Assembly: GCA_012031925.1 (NCBI GenBank)
Contig: JAAUSE010000003.1
Span: forward strand, 1 to 52,989
DNA length: 52,989 nt
Reading direction: 5' to 3'
Source: Candidatus Altimarinota bacterium
GTDB lineage: Bacteria > Patescibacteriota > JACMRA01
Position 1 is the first letter of the stretch. Each line of letters opens with the position of its first letter. Under the pieces are notes generated by a model. The model was given only the letters and a program-made list of their open reading frames with translations. It did no database searches and had not been told where the DNA came from. Of this stretch, positions 1 to 7,376 are shown piece after piece. Both the position numbers and the translations under genes were made by a program.

Positions 1-994
1 GCTGATTTATTATACTTTTGAAACAACTCATAGTCATGAGGATCGTGCGCAGGAGTTACTTTTAGCACACCAGTCCCAAACTCTGGATCAACTTCATTTG
101 AGTTGTTAGTAAAATAACAGATAAGTACTTTTCTGTTAGTGGTAGTTTTACAACCACCATATTATTGTTTTCACGGTAAAAATTCTTAAAATCTTCACTT
201 ATATTTTTTGAATTTTCATTTACTAATACAAATTGATCAGCAAATATTGTTTCAGGTCTTACGGTTTGAATTTTTAATTTGTAATCCGTTTTTTCTAGAC
301 CATTTCTTTTATAAACCTCATATTCAATAGTCACAAATGGGTCTTTGCGAGTCTCTCTACCAATATCTTCTGGCACATCACTTAGTGCAGTTTGGAGTCC
401 AACTGACCAATTGATCAAATAGCTTTTTTTGTAAATCAACCCATCCTCCCAGTATTTGACAAAGGCATGGTTCACCATATCCACAGCCCTCTTATCTAAA
501 GTAAAAAGATTTCTAGAATAATCTGGAGTATCCCCCAGAACCTTAGCCTGGTTTTTTTGGAAGTCTCTCCACTCATCCACCTTGGACCAAGCAAACTCTA
601 ACCAATCTTCTAGAAAATATTTCTTTAAAAACTTTGGTATATCCTCTTTATCCTTAGGAAATTCCAAGTGATTTCTCATCTCTTTAGTGATTCTTTTGTC
701 AGCTTCACCAGTCTTGAACATTTTATCAATCACTCCCTCCAATTGAATACCAGCATGATCAACTCCAGGTACCCAAAGAGCATCAACTCCTTTTTGTCTA
801 TAGATCCGAGTCAAAGTATCCATCAAGTAATGTTGAAAAGCGTGACCAGCATGAAGGTTTCCTGTAAGATTTGGTGGTGGCATCAAGATTGTGTGAGCTT
901 CATAAGAATCATTTCTAACCTCACCTACTTTTTGTTTCTCCCATTGTTGATATATTTTTTCCTCCCATTCTTTTGGATTGTAATTCTGGTTCAT
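1..994 (-). CDS. valS: Valyl-tRNA synthetase, N-terminal part (runs off the left edge)
   Basis: Class I aminoacyl-tRNA synthetase that charges tRNA-Val in the cytoplasm. About the first 330 residues are present. The HIGH signature reads HAGH at about residues 48-51, preceded by PPPNLTG as is usual for ValRS. The start is the ATG at 992-994 ([10 protein letters not shown]); reading further upstream has no family support. The frame breaks at the T-run 129-132. With one base restored the protein continues as [17 protein letters not shown], the typical ValRS editing-domain sequence, to base 1. A promoter at 1004-1032 ends 9 nt before the ATG, so the mRNA is probably leaderless. Family assignment is very secure; the frameshift is most likely a sequencing artefact. 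Confidence 0.95.
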
Positions 995-1003
995 ATTACT
1001 ATC

Positions 1004-1032
1004 AGTAGAGGCAAAAATCCAATTTTCGTCAA
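1004..1032 (-). promoter_or_regulatory. Promoter of valS
   Basis: On the minus strand TTGACG is followed by a 17-nt spacer and TCTACT. The -10 box ends 9 nt before the valS ATG. It lies directly downstream of the terminator at 1035-1062, which separates valS from the gene before it. Confidence 0.6.
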
Positions 1033-1034
1033 AC

Positions 1035-1062
1035 AAAAAAGCCTAGCAATTTAGCTAAGCTT
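1035..1062 (-). terminator. Intrinsic terminator, minus strand
   Basis: AAGCTTAGC pairs with GCTAGGCTT (one G-T pair) around a 6-nt loop and is followed on the minus strand by six Ts. It terminates transcription from the phosphatase-like gene at 1155-1672. The stem resembles that of the terminator at 1771-1800. Confidence 0.75.
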
Positions 1063-1154
1063 CAACGATTACCTCAGATGATCAGTTCTATTAAAATATT
1101 CCAACTCAAACCTATCACTGTATAACAAACTAGTCAGGGATGTTTCCTTAATTA

Positions 1155-1672
1155 TTAATTGATAAGAATTAAAATTGATTTGGTATCTGGGAAATAAACA
1201 ATGCAAAAAGCTTGTATAATCCTACCATGTGAAACAATAACTGCAGTCCTACCTTCATCTGTTTTAGACAAAATCAGATTAATTGATGTTTCAAATCTAT
1301 CAACACATTCACTAAGTGTTTCTCCACCACTAGGTGCGTAACCCCAGTTTTCTTGCATTTTTTTAAGCTCAATGAAGGACTCATTTTCAGTTAACTCTTG
1401 ATCACAAAAATACCGTTCACCCAATCCCTCAATAATAGTAATCTTTTTTTGCAAATACGAATTTATGCTAATAGCGGTTGAAACTGCTCGAGGATAGTCA
1501 CTACAAAAAACTTCACTCCATAGATACTTTTTTTTATTTCACTAAAATACTTAGTAAGTAATCTTACTTGTGATTTACCCAATTCGCTCATAACCAAATC
1601 TTTTCTTTTGGATGAAATTGTAGAGTTAGTGCTAGTTTTATTACCTTGTCTTATCAACAAAATTCTTTTCAT
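1155..1672 (-). CDS. Histidine-phosphatase (phosphoglycerate mutase-like) family protein with altered RHG motif
   Basis: About 172 residues in two frames. The N-terminal part has MKRILLIRQGN, the beta1 segment of the histidine phosphatase superfamily. The later part has VFCSDYPRAVSTA and the second conserved histidine in VIVSHGR. The two parts join if one base is restored at the single C at 1514. In this family the first motif is normally RHG with the phospho-accepting His; here it is RQG, so catalysis by the usual mechanism would be lost unless the base call is wrong. GAGGA lies 5 nt before the ATG at 1670-1672. The substrate cannot be inferred. Confidence 0.75.
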
Positions 1673-1770
1673 TTTATTCCTCAATCATTTACTAAACACA
1701 GTTTAGTCAGATATTACTGTAATTGTCAAAAATCCAACTACTATTTGCTTAAGTCTTTTCGATTTTTAAA

Positions 1771-1800
1771 TAAAAAAGCTCAACCAAATTAGGCTAAGCT
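1771..1800 (-). terminator. Intrinsic terminator, minus strand
   Basis: Minus strand AGCTTAGCC pairs with GGTTGAGCT around TAATTT and is followed by six Ts. It overlaps the stop codon of the 87-residue gene at 1794-2057 and ends that transcript. Confidence 0.7.
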
Positions 1801-2057
1801 ACTATTTTTTGTCTTTGTTCAATCATAATTAACTCATCGTTACAATCTATATACATTTCGTATTTATCAAAAATCAGAATTTTAAATAATATTAAAGAAC
1901 CCTCTTTTAAGATTTTAATTCTGACCTTTTCAGGAAAATAAACTTCCCATCTTCCATCCTTACATTTGCAACTTACAGTCAAACCAATTCCTTGCAAAAA
2001 ACTCTTGTATCCACCCAGCCCTGTAAACATATATCTATTTACTGACCTAGCTAACAT
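1794..2057 (-). CDS. Hypothetical protein, 87 aa
   Basis: No family recognised. The protein is basic in its first half, has a Cys pair spaced C-K-C near residue 30, and a strand-rich middle (VRIKILKEG, LILFKILIF). No signal peptide or convincing membrane segment. A good terminator sits right at its stop codon, which supports a real transcription unit. The ATG at 2055-2057 has no obvious Shine-Dalgarno sequence. Confidence 0.5.
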   Translation of the reverse strand: MLARSVNRYMFTGLGGYKSFLQGIGLTVSCKCKDGRWEVYFPEKVRIKILKEGSLILFKILIFDKYEMYIDCNDELIMIEQRQKIVA

Positions 2058-2165
2058 AAACTACTCCCCAAAAAAATCATATTATCCTTAAACAAGTTCT
2101 TTGCCAAACTATTGACAATTAATTAATTATATACTATCTAAACCTATTAGAGTCAAGGTAAAAAA

Positions 2166-2570
2166 ATGAAAACAAGACTTTTAGTTACACTTACAATGCT
2201 ATTTTTATTAATAAAAGCATCCTCAGCAAATGCAATTACACCGGAACAACAGATTGGACTAGAATTTTGCCAAATCCAAACTTTAAAAGAAGCTAATCTC
2301 TATATTGAAAAGTTAGCTCGAATTGCAACTCAAAAATACAATGAAGAAGTACAAAGAGCAATCAAAGAAAAAGTTCAAGGTGATTATCACTATTATTACA
2401 AAATCGCTCATATTGGAATTACTAAGCACTGCAATACTGCAAAAAGCAAACAACTAATAACTTCAATGTTAAAGATGCTTCAATGGCAAAAACCTGCTAC
2501 CAGTAAAGAATTTACTCTCAACTATCAAAAACAGGTAATTTTAACAAACCAGCTATCTGAATTTGACTAA
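2166..2570 (+). CDS. Small secreted protein, 134 aa
   Basis: Residues 1-23 form a clear signal peptide (MKTRLLVTL, hydrophobic core, cleavage after SANA). The mature part is about 110 residues, mainly helical, with two cysteines far apart (EFCQIQ and KHCNTA) that could form one disulfide. No family recognised. A TTGACA box (2112-2117) and TATCTA 17 nt later form a promoter, AAGG lies before the ATG, and a strong terminator follows at 2580-2608, so this is a monocistronic unit. Confidence 0.7.
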   Translation: MKTRLLVTLTMLFLLIKASSANAITPEQQIGLEFCQIQTLKEANLYIEKLARIATQKYNEEVQRAIKEKVQGDYHYYYKIAHIGITKHCNTAKSKQLITSMLKMLQWQKPATSKEFTLNYQKQVILTNQLSEFD

Positions 2571-2579
2571 AACACAATC

Positions 2580-2608
2580 AATGCGTCCTCTTATGACGCA
2601 TTTTTTAT
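2580..2608 (+). terminator. Intrinsic terminator
   Basis: AATGCGTC pairs perfectly with GACGCATT around a 7-nt loop and runs into a T-tract. It ends the transcript of the secreted protein at 2166-2570. Confidence 0.85.
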
Positions 2609-2683
2609 TCTTAATTTATGTCGAACCTGTCTAGTTATTGACAAAAAATCATAATCAACCTAAAAAAATTTATTCTGCGAAAT

Positions 2684-3148
2684 ATGCTAAAATATAAAAA
2701 CTCCAAAGCCTACTATTTATATCTTCTTGCCAAAAAAGATTACTCTTTACAAGAACTTATTGACAAAGCTATTAGCAAGGGTTATGAAGATGATGACATA
2801 TCTGAATCTATTAGCGAACTTACCAAGAAAAACTTCATTAATGATACACGTTATTGCCAAAACATTATAGAACATTACAAAAACTACAAAGGGCCGTTAT
2901 GGATAAAGCAAAAATTAATCTCCAAAAAAATCCCTAACACAATAATCAACCAAGAGCTTAGCAAATACAATCTCATTCCTTCTCAAAATCTCAAGAAAAA
3001 AATCCTAAACAAGTATAAAATAAAGAACTTTATTGATTTGGAAATGAGTACCAAACAAAAAATAGTATCCTTTCTTTCAAGAAGTGGTTACAACAACCCA
3101 TTCGACATTATTTCTACTTGGGAAGATTCTGATCAATCCAAACAATAA
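2684..3148 (+). CDS. recX: RecX-family regulatory protein
   Basis: 154 residues built from the three-helix repeats of RecX, a cytoplasmic protein that binds RecA filaments and limits their activity. Diagnostic segments are AYYLYLLAKKDYSLQELIDK, then LTKKNFINDTRYC and the repeat GPLWIKQKLISKKIPNTII. Length is normal for the family. recA is not in the window. A TTGACA box is at 2638-2643; no Shine-Dalgarno sequence is visible. It is followed 47 nt later by enolase, which has its own promoter. Confidence 0.82.
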   Translation: MLKYKNSKAYYLYLLAKKDYSLQELIDKAISKGYEDDDISESISELTKKNFINDTRYCQNIIEHYKNYKGPLWIKQKLISKKIPNTIINQELSKYNLIPSQNLKKKILNKYKIKNFIDLEMSTKQKIVSFLSRSGYNNPFDIISTWEDSDQSKQ

Positions 3149-3155
3149 CAAACTA

Positions 3156-3185
3156 TTGACCAGAATTAAATATTCCAGTTAGATA
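3156..3185 (+). promoter_or_regulatory. Promoter of enolase
   Basis: TTGACC, an 18-nt spacer and TAGATA. The -10 box ends 10 nt before the ATG at 3196, giving a leader of only about three bases. Confidence 0.5.
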
Positions 3186-3195
3186 ATTATATTAT

Positions 3196-4521
3196 ATGGC
3201 TCTTATAACAAATATCAATGCAAGATGGATACTAGACTCAAGAGGTTTACCAACCATTCAATGCGAACTAACTTTGGACAACCAAGGAAAAAAATCAACT
3301 GGAACTGCAAGTGTTCCCAGCGGTGCAAGTACTGGCAGTTATGAAGCTCTAGAACTACGAGATAACTCATCCAATTTCCATGGTAAGGGTGTAGATCGAG
3401 CTATCAACAATATTAATACAAATATACTCAACCACGTTATTAACAGAGAATTTTCATCAGCTGATGAAATTGACAAAACTATCTTGCAATTAGATAAATC
3501 AACCAACAAATCAGAGCTTGGTGCCAACAGTGTATTAGCAGTATCAATGGCTGCACACAGAGCTTTTGCAGAATCAGTTGGAGTTGAATTATGGCAATAT
3601 CTTAGAAGATTATATTTTTCTCAACTTCCAGCTACCAATCAATTTCCTAGATTGATGTGTAACCTTCTTAATGGTGGAGCTCATGCCAGTAATGGGCTTT
3701 CTATTCAAGAATTTATGATAATTCCCAATACTGAAACAATTGAATCTGATATTCAATCAGCAAGTGAAATTTACCATAATCTCAAAATAGCTCTAAAAAA
3801 TGATAATTATTCCACTTCTCTTGGAGACGAAGGCGGTTTTGCACCAAAATTTAATCTTGAAAATATTATCAAATCTCAATCAGAAGACACAGAAGAAACT
3901 AATATAATTGAACTAAACCCAACTAAAGTTGCTCTCAAGTATTTAATAGAAGCTTGTGAAAAATCCAATTATCCTAAGTGTCAATTAGCAATGGATTGTG
4001 CTGCCAATGAATTTTTAGAAAAAAACGAAGAAAACAAAGAAATTTACAAAATAGATGGTACAGAAATGTCCAGATCTGAGCTAGCTCAATTTTATAACCA
4101 GCTAAGTGAAGAGTTTCCGATAATTTCAATTGAAGATGGGTTTGCTGAAGATGATATACTAGGCTGGGAAATTCTAACTGAAATTCTTGGAAAAAAAATT
4201 AATTTAATCGGGGACGATCTTTTTGTTACGAACCCAAACAGGTTTAAAAAAATTGGATTACATAACAATATTGCCAATGGTGTCCTCATCAAACTCAACC
4301 AGATAGGAAGTGTTCTTGAAACCTGCCAAATGATTAATCTTGCCAAAGAAAATAATTACATAACTGCTGTTTCACATCGCTCTGGAGAAACTACAGATAG
4401 CTTTATTAGTGATCTAGCTTTTGCAGCTCAATCAGAATTCATCAAACTTGGAGCTCCAGCTAGAGGAGAAAGGGTTGCTAAATACAATCGGTTACTAGAA
4501 ATCAAAGATAACATACAATAA
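3196..4521 (+). CDS. eno: Enolase
   Basis: Phosphopyruvate hydratase, converting 2-phosphoglycerate to phosphoenolpyruvate in glycolysis. 441 residues, slightly longer than the usual 420-435. Visible hallmarks are the N-terminal WILDSRGLPT, the mobile loop SGASTG, the catalytic Glu in SLGDEGGFAPK (about residue 213), the magnesium ligand in AMDCAANEF and later in SIEDGF, the catalytic Lys in VLIKLNQIGS, and SHRSGETTD. All active-site motifs are intact, so the gene should be functional. No Shine-Dalgarno sequence. Confidence 0.97.
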   Translation: MALITNINARWILDSRGLPTIQCELTLDNQGKKSTGTASVPSGASTGSYEALELRDNSSNFHGKGVDRAINNINTNILNHVINREFSSADEIDKTILQLDKSTNKSELGANSVLAVSMAAHRAFAESVGVELWQYLRRLYFSQLPATNQFPRLMCNLLNGGAHASNGLSIQEFMIIPNTETIESDIQSASEIYHNLKIALKNDNYSTSLGDEGGFAPKFNLENIIKSQSEDTEETNIIELNPTKVALKYLIEACEKSNYPKCQLAMDCAANEFLEKNEENKEIYKIDGTEMSRSELAQFYNQLSEEFPIISIEDGFAEDDILGWEILTEILGKKINLIGDDLFVTNPNRFKKIGLHNNIANGVLIKLNQIGSVLETCQMINLAKENNYITAVSHRSGETTDSFISDLAFAAQSEFIKLGAPARGERVAKYNRLLEIKDNIQ

Positions 4522-4610
4522 TTTTTTATAGCCAAATTATCAAAAACATAATAGACCTAAGAACTAAAAAATCAAATGAGAATCAAGATAACCTATTTAT
4601 ACAGAATACA

Positions 4611-4677
4611 CATTAAACCTTTACATTACACGTCCGCGAAACCTATCAAATAGGTACAGCAGTGCAATGGTTTAATG
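4611..4677 (+). other. Structured intergenic element with nested stems
   Basis: Three nested inverted repeats are visible. CATTAAACC (4611-4619) pairs with GGTTTAATG (4669-4677). CATTACAC (4624-4631) pairs with GTGCAATG (4662-4669) with one mismatch. ACCTAT (4641-4646) pairs with ATAGGT (4650-4655). The element lies between enolase and the tRNA-like gene. It has no T-tract, so it is not an ordinary terminator. It may be a small RNA, an RNA-processing structure or a remnant mobile hairpin. Confidence 0.5.
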
Positions 4678-4699
4678 TAGTTCGACTATAAAATTATTC

Positions 4700-4728
4700 T
4701 TGACATCAAATAAATTTTTGTAATAAAT
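4700..4728 (+). promoter_or_regulatory. Promoter of the tRNA-like gene
   Basis: Perfect TTGACA (4700-4705), 17-nt spacer and ATAAAT (4723-4728). Transcription should begin within a few bases of the tRNA 5-prime end at 4741. Confidence 0.6.
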
Positions 4729-4740
4729 AATCGTGCAGTC

Positions 4741-4813
4741 CGTGGGATAGCTTAATTGGATAGAGTATCGGATTTTACATCTGGGGGTGTTGGTTCAAGT
4801 CCTTCTCCTGCGA
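4741..4813 (+). tRNA. tRNA-like gene, anticodon ambiguous (UUA or UAC)
   Basis: A cloverleaf can be drawn. Acceptor CGTGGGA pairs with TCCTGCG with two wobbles; the D-arm is GCTT/GAGT with GG in the loop; the anticodon stem TCGGA/TCTGG is fully paired with wobbles. The T-loop TTCAAGT is near canonical, but its stem GTTGG/CCTTC has two T-T mismatches. In the paired register the anticodon loop TTTTACA places UUA at 34-36 with an unusual C37. One base further on gives UAC (Val) with A37, but then the stem does not pair. CCA is not encoded. It has a strong promoter. It may be a degenerate or misread tRNA-Val; identity is unsure. Confidence 0.5.
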
Positions 4814-4876
4814 CTGTTTCTGACAAGCCAAATTCCTCAAATTTATAGCAAATCAATAATTGGTTTGCTTTTTTTA

Positions 4877-4905
4877 TTGCTTATTTTCTTAATTTGTTTT
4901 AGTAT
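4877..4905 (+). promoter_or_regulatory. Promoter of the DegT-like gene
   Basis: TTGCTT, 17-nt spacer, TAGTAT. The -10 box ends 6 nt before the ATG at 4912, so the predicted start of transcription coincides with the start codon. Confidence 0.55.
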
Positions 4906-4911
4906 AAAATC

Positions 4912-6174
4912 ATGAGTCAAGACAGTAGCAATCTGCCAAAATCCAGAATACTCTTCAATGCTCTAAACAAGCAACATCGGTGGTATACGGGTATTCCTAT
5001 TAAGAAATACATTCAGAAAAATATTTTTGCGACTGACCCAAATTTTTACAACAAGTCTATTACTTCATCCAGGTGGTCTGCTTACTGTCATTATTCTCCA
5101 TTAAAATCTATTCAAAACCTTTTGGAAAAGAATCAAGTGAACGAAAGGTCAACTATCTTAGCTCATCCCCTACTTTCAAAAAATATTATCAACCAACTTC
5201 AAAAAAACAATTGTCACATTACCTCAACTGATATTGACAAAAACTCCCTTAACTTTGACACCAAAGAGCTCCAACACATTATTCAAAAAAACAAACCTGA
5301 TCTAATCTTAAACTATTCTCCACTTGGTCTTTATAGTGATCTTATAGATCAAACAAAACTTTGTGAGCAGTTTTTAATTCCACACATTTCCTTTATTCCC
5401 GATCCCACAATTACTCTGGATTTGATGAATTTATTTGAATCAACAAATCTTGGAGGAGTTATAATAAATGCTGGTTTTAGCTTTGCAGATAATCATCTCA
5501 ATGAAGTTCTAGATATCAAGCTAACCAACAAAAAGTGGTATATTTCTTGGCAAATAGAGCAAAGAACAAAATCAATTTTAGAATATCACCTCCAACAATC
5601 ACATCAACAATATAGTCAAATAATTGAAGCTTATTATTATCTTTTGCTCAAAAAACAACCAAGAATTCTTAATCAACTTCTTCCAAGAATTGCTGGCTCA
5701 ACCTTTATGAAACATAAATTTGACACAGTCCAGGATGCAATGGCGACCCTTATTGAGCAATACACAAATATTCAAAATCAAGCTGTCCCAGATATTTTTT
5801 TTGATTTGGAGAACCATCACCCAAGTACACTTTCCAAACTTTCTTATTCACAACTCCAAGATCTCGATTCTTACTTACATCACCAAACCAAACAACTTCA
5901 TAATTTTATGTCCAAAGAGGTTGAAAGACAGCCCAAAGGTACTTTAGAAATTCCAAAATTTTTCCAAGATAAAACCTATCTATCTTTTGCTTTTTTTACT
6001 ACTAACCACAATCTTTGGAACAGATATTTTGAAGATCTCAACCTTACATATAGGCAACAAATTGAACAGCACATCAGTATAAAAAACCTTAACCTAAATA
6101 ACGTTAATTTTGTCTACAATTATATGGCTAAATTAGACATAGTAGAAATACTCACCAAAAACCTTCAATTCTAA
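4912..6174 (+). CDS. Divergent DegT/DnrJ/EryC1-like protein
   Basis: 420 residues. Residues about 80-190 resemble the large domain of PLP-dependent sugar aminotransferases of the DegT group. ITSTDIDKNSLNFDTKEL followed by KPDLILNYSPLG mirrors the family pattern of a strand, a DIDP-like turn and the helix-strand unit ending in the substrate-approach loop. The usual aspartate and PLP-binding lysine segments are not evident, so the protein may be a non-catalytic relative. The C-terminal 200 residues are helical and unrecognised. It overlaps the DUF192 gene by one base (TAATG), implying translational coupling. The fold assignment is by pattern only. Confidence 0.4.
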   Translation: MSQDSSNLPKSRILFNALNKQHRWYTGIPIKKYIQKNIFATDPNFYNKSITSSRWSAYCHYSPLKSIQNLLEKNQVNERSTILAHPLLSKNIINQLQKNNCHITSTDIDKNSLNFDTKELQHIIQKNKPDLILNYSPLGLYSDLIDQTKLCEQFLIPHISFIPDPTITLDLMNLFESTNLGGVIINAGFSFADNHLNEVLDIKLTNKKWYISWQIEQRTKSILEYHLQQSHQQYSQIIEAYYYLLLKKQPRILNQLLPRIAGSTFMKHKFDTVQDAMATLIEQYTNIQNQAVPDIFFDLENHHPSTLSKLSYSQLQDLDSYLHHQTKQLHNFMSKEVERQPKGTLEIPKFFQDKTYLSFAFFTTNHNLWNRYFEDLNLTYRQQIEQHISIKNLNLNNVNFVYNYMAKLDIVEILTKNLQF

Positions 6175-6653
6175 TGTCCAAAAAACATATTTATATTCTA
6201 ATTTTTTTTATAACAGTTACTATTGGAGTAACGATCACAGTTTTCCAAAAGAATTCTTCGGGCCCAATTTACAAAGTAATTAGTTTTGATGAAGTAGAAC
6301 TAGCTGATGAACCAATAGAACATTCTCAAGGTCTTATGAATAGAGATGAGCTTTGCCCAAAATGTGGCATGCTATTCGTTTTTGAGAAATCAGCAAACAG
6401 ATCTTTTTGGATGAAAAATACTACAATTCCCTTAGATATAATCTTCGTTGATAATAATAATCAGATTCAAAAAATCTATTCAAACACCAACCCCCTCCAA
6501 ACAAATCCTAGTTATTCATCTATCAAACCTATTAAATATGTGCTTGAAACCAACAGTTTTTATACCAAGCACAACAATCTTCAAGAAGGTGACTATATTG
6601 ATATTGAATATCTACAAGAAACCTCCATACCTTTTCAAAACTCAAAAAAATAA
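6174..6653 (+). CDS. DUF192 family membrane-anchored protein
   Basis: 159 residues. Residues about 5-27 are a single hydrophobic anchor (YILIFFITVTIGVTITV). The rest is a DUF192 (COG1430) domain: EHSQGLMNRDELCPKCGMLF, then RSFWMKNTTIPLDIIFVD and a C-terminal GDYIDIE. The extracytoplasmic role of this small beta-barrel family is unknown. The start codon overlaps the stop of the preceding gene, so the two are in one operon. The CPKC pair is a possible redox or metal site. Confidence 0.85.
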   Translation: MSKKHIYILIFFITVTIGVTITVFQKNSSGPIYKVISFDEVELADEPIEHSQGLMNRDELCPKCGMLFVFEKSANRSFWMKNTTIPLDIIFVDNNNQIQKIYSNTNPLQTNPSYSSIKPIKYVLETNSFYTKHNNLQEGDYIDIEYLQETSIPFQNSKK

Positions 6654-6654
6654 T

Positions 6655-6683
6655 TTGACTCAATTATGTATTTTTTGTTAAAT
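6655..6683 (+). promoter_or_regulatory. Promoter of the 6694 membrane gene
   Basis: TTGACT, 17-nt spacer, TTAAAT; the -10 box ends 10 nt before the ATG at 6694, giving a leader of about 4 nt. Confidence 0.5.
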
Positions 6684-6693
6684 TAAAGAATTA

Positions 6694-7305
6694 ATGCTCT
6701 CTCAACAAACATCAAGGCGTAAAACCCTTATCAACATTGATAATTTTCTCAAGTGGCTAGAGCTAATTATCTTTGGAGCTTGCCTAGCAATATTCGTTTG
6801 GTTTACTTTTAATTTGTTTAGATGTCAAGAATTTTGTAGTCCAGCTAACGTTAACACCAATTTTGCTATACTTCTTATAAGATTAAGTTTTATCTTAGGA
6901 GGTTTAATCTACACAACAAGAATTATTGCAATATATTTGATATTTGATGATAATCCACAATCTGAAACTGGTTTTTATATAAGCATGGCTGCAATTGCAA
7001 GTAGCTTTGTCCTTTATGGTATATTCATTAATCAAATCCAGCTCAAACCAGCAATAAACAATTTTAGTTCCATACTTACCTTTATTTTAACAGGATTATT
7101 CTTAATAGCTTCAACTAGCCTTCTTGCTGATAAACAATCTTGGCATCAATCAAACAGCTTTGTAAGAGCAAGAATTTCTTTGAGTTTGTTTTTCTTAGCA
7201 CTACTTTTGGTCTCACCAACTCTTGGCTTGATGAGTGCTTTGGTGTTTATACCATTATTTTTACTAATCAGAACTCCCAAAATCAATAAAAAATTATCAA
7301 AGTAA
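6694..7305 (+). CDS. Multi-pass membrane protein, unknown
   Basis: 203 residues with about six hydrophobic segments, starting near residue 20 (LELIIFGACLAIFVWFTF). They are separated by very short loops, and the tail is basic (RTPKINKKLSK). No family recognised and no charged catalytic motif is visible. A promoter at 6655-6683 suggests independent expression from the upstream DUF192 gene. Confidence 0.6.
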   Translation: MLSQQTSRRKTLINIDNFLKWLELIIFGACLAIFVWFTFNLFRCQEFCSPANVNTNFAILLIRLSFILGGLIYTTRIIAIYLIFDDNPQSETGFYISMAAIASSFVLYGIFINQIQLKPAINNFSSILTFILTGLFLIASTSLLADKQSWHQSNSFVRARISLSLFFLALLLVSPTLGLMSALVFIPLFLLIRTPKINKKLSK

Positions 7306-7376
7306 TAAGTTCCAAATACTTGACAACATTTTACCTATAAATAAGATTCAACCTAACAAAAACCCAAAATTTGTAT

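Noticed and set aside
4611-4677. Integron attC site
   Set aside because: The outer arms do not match the RYYYAAC/GTTRRRY core sites and there is no integrase or gene cassette nearby.
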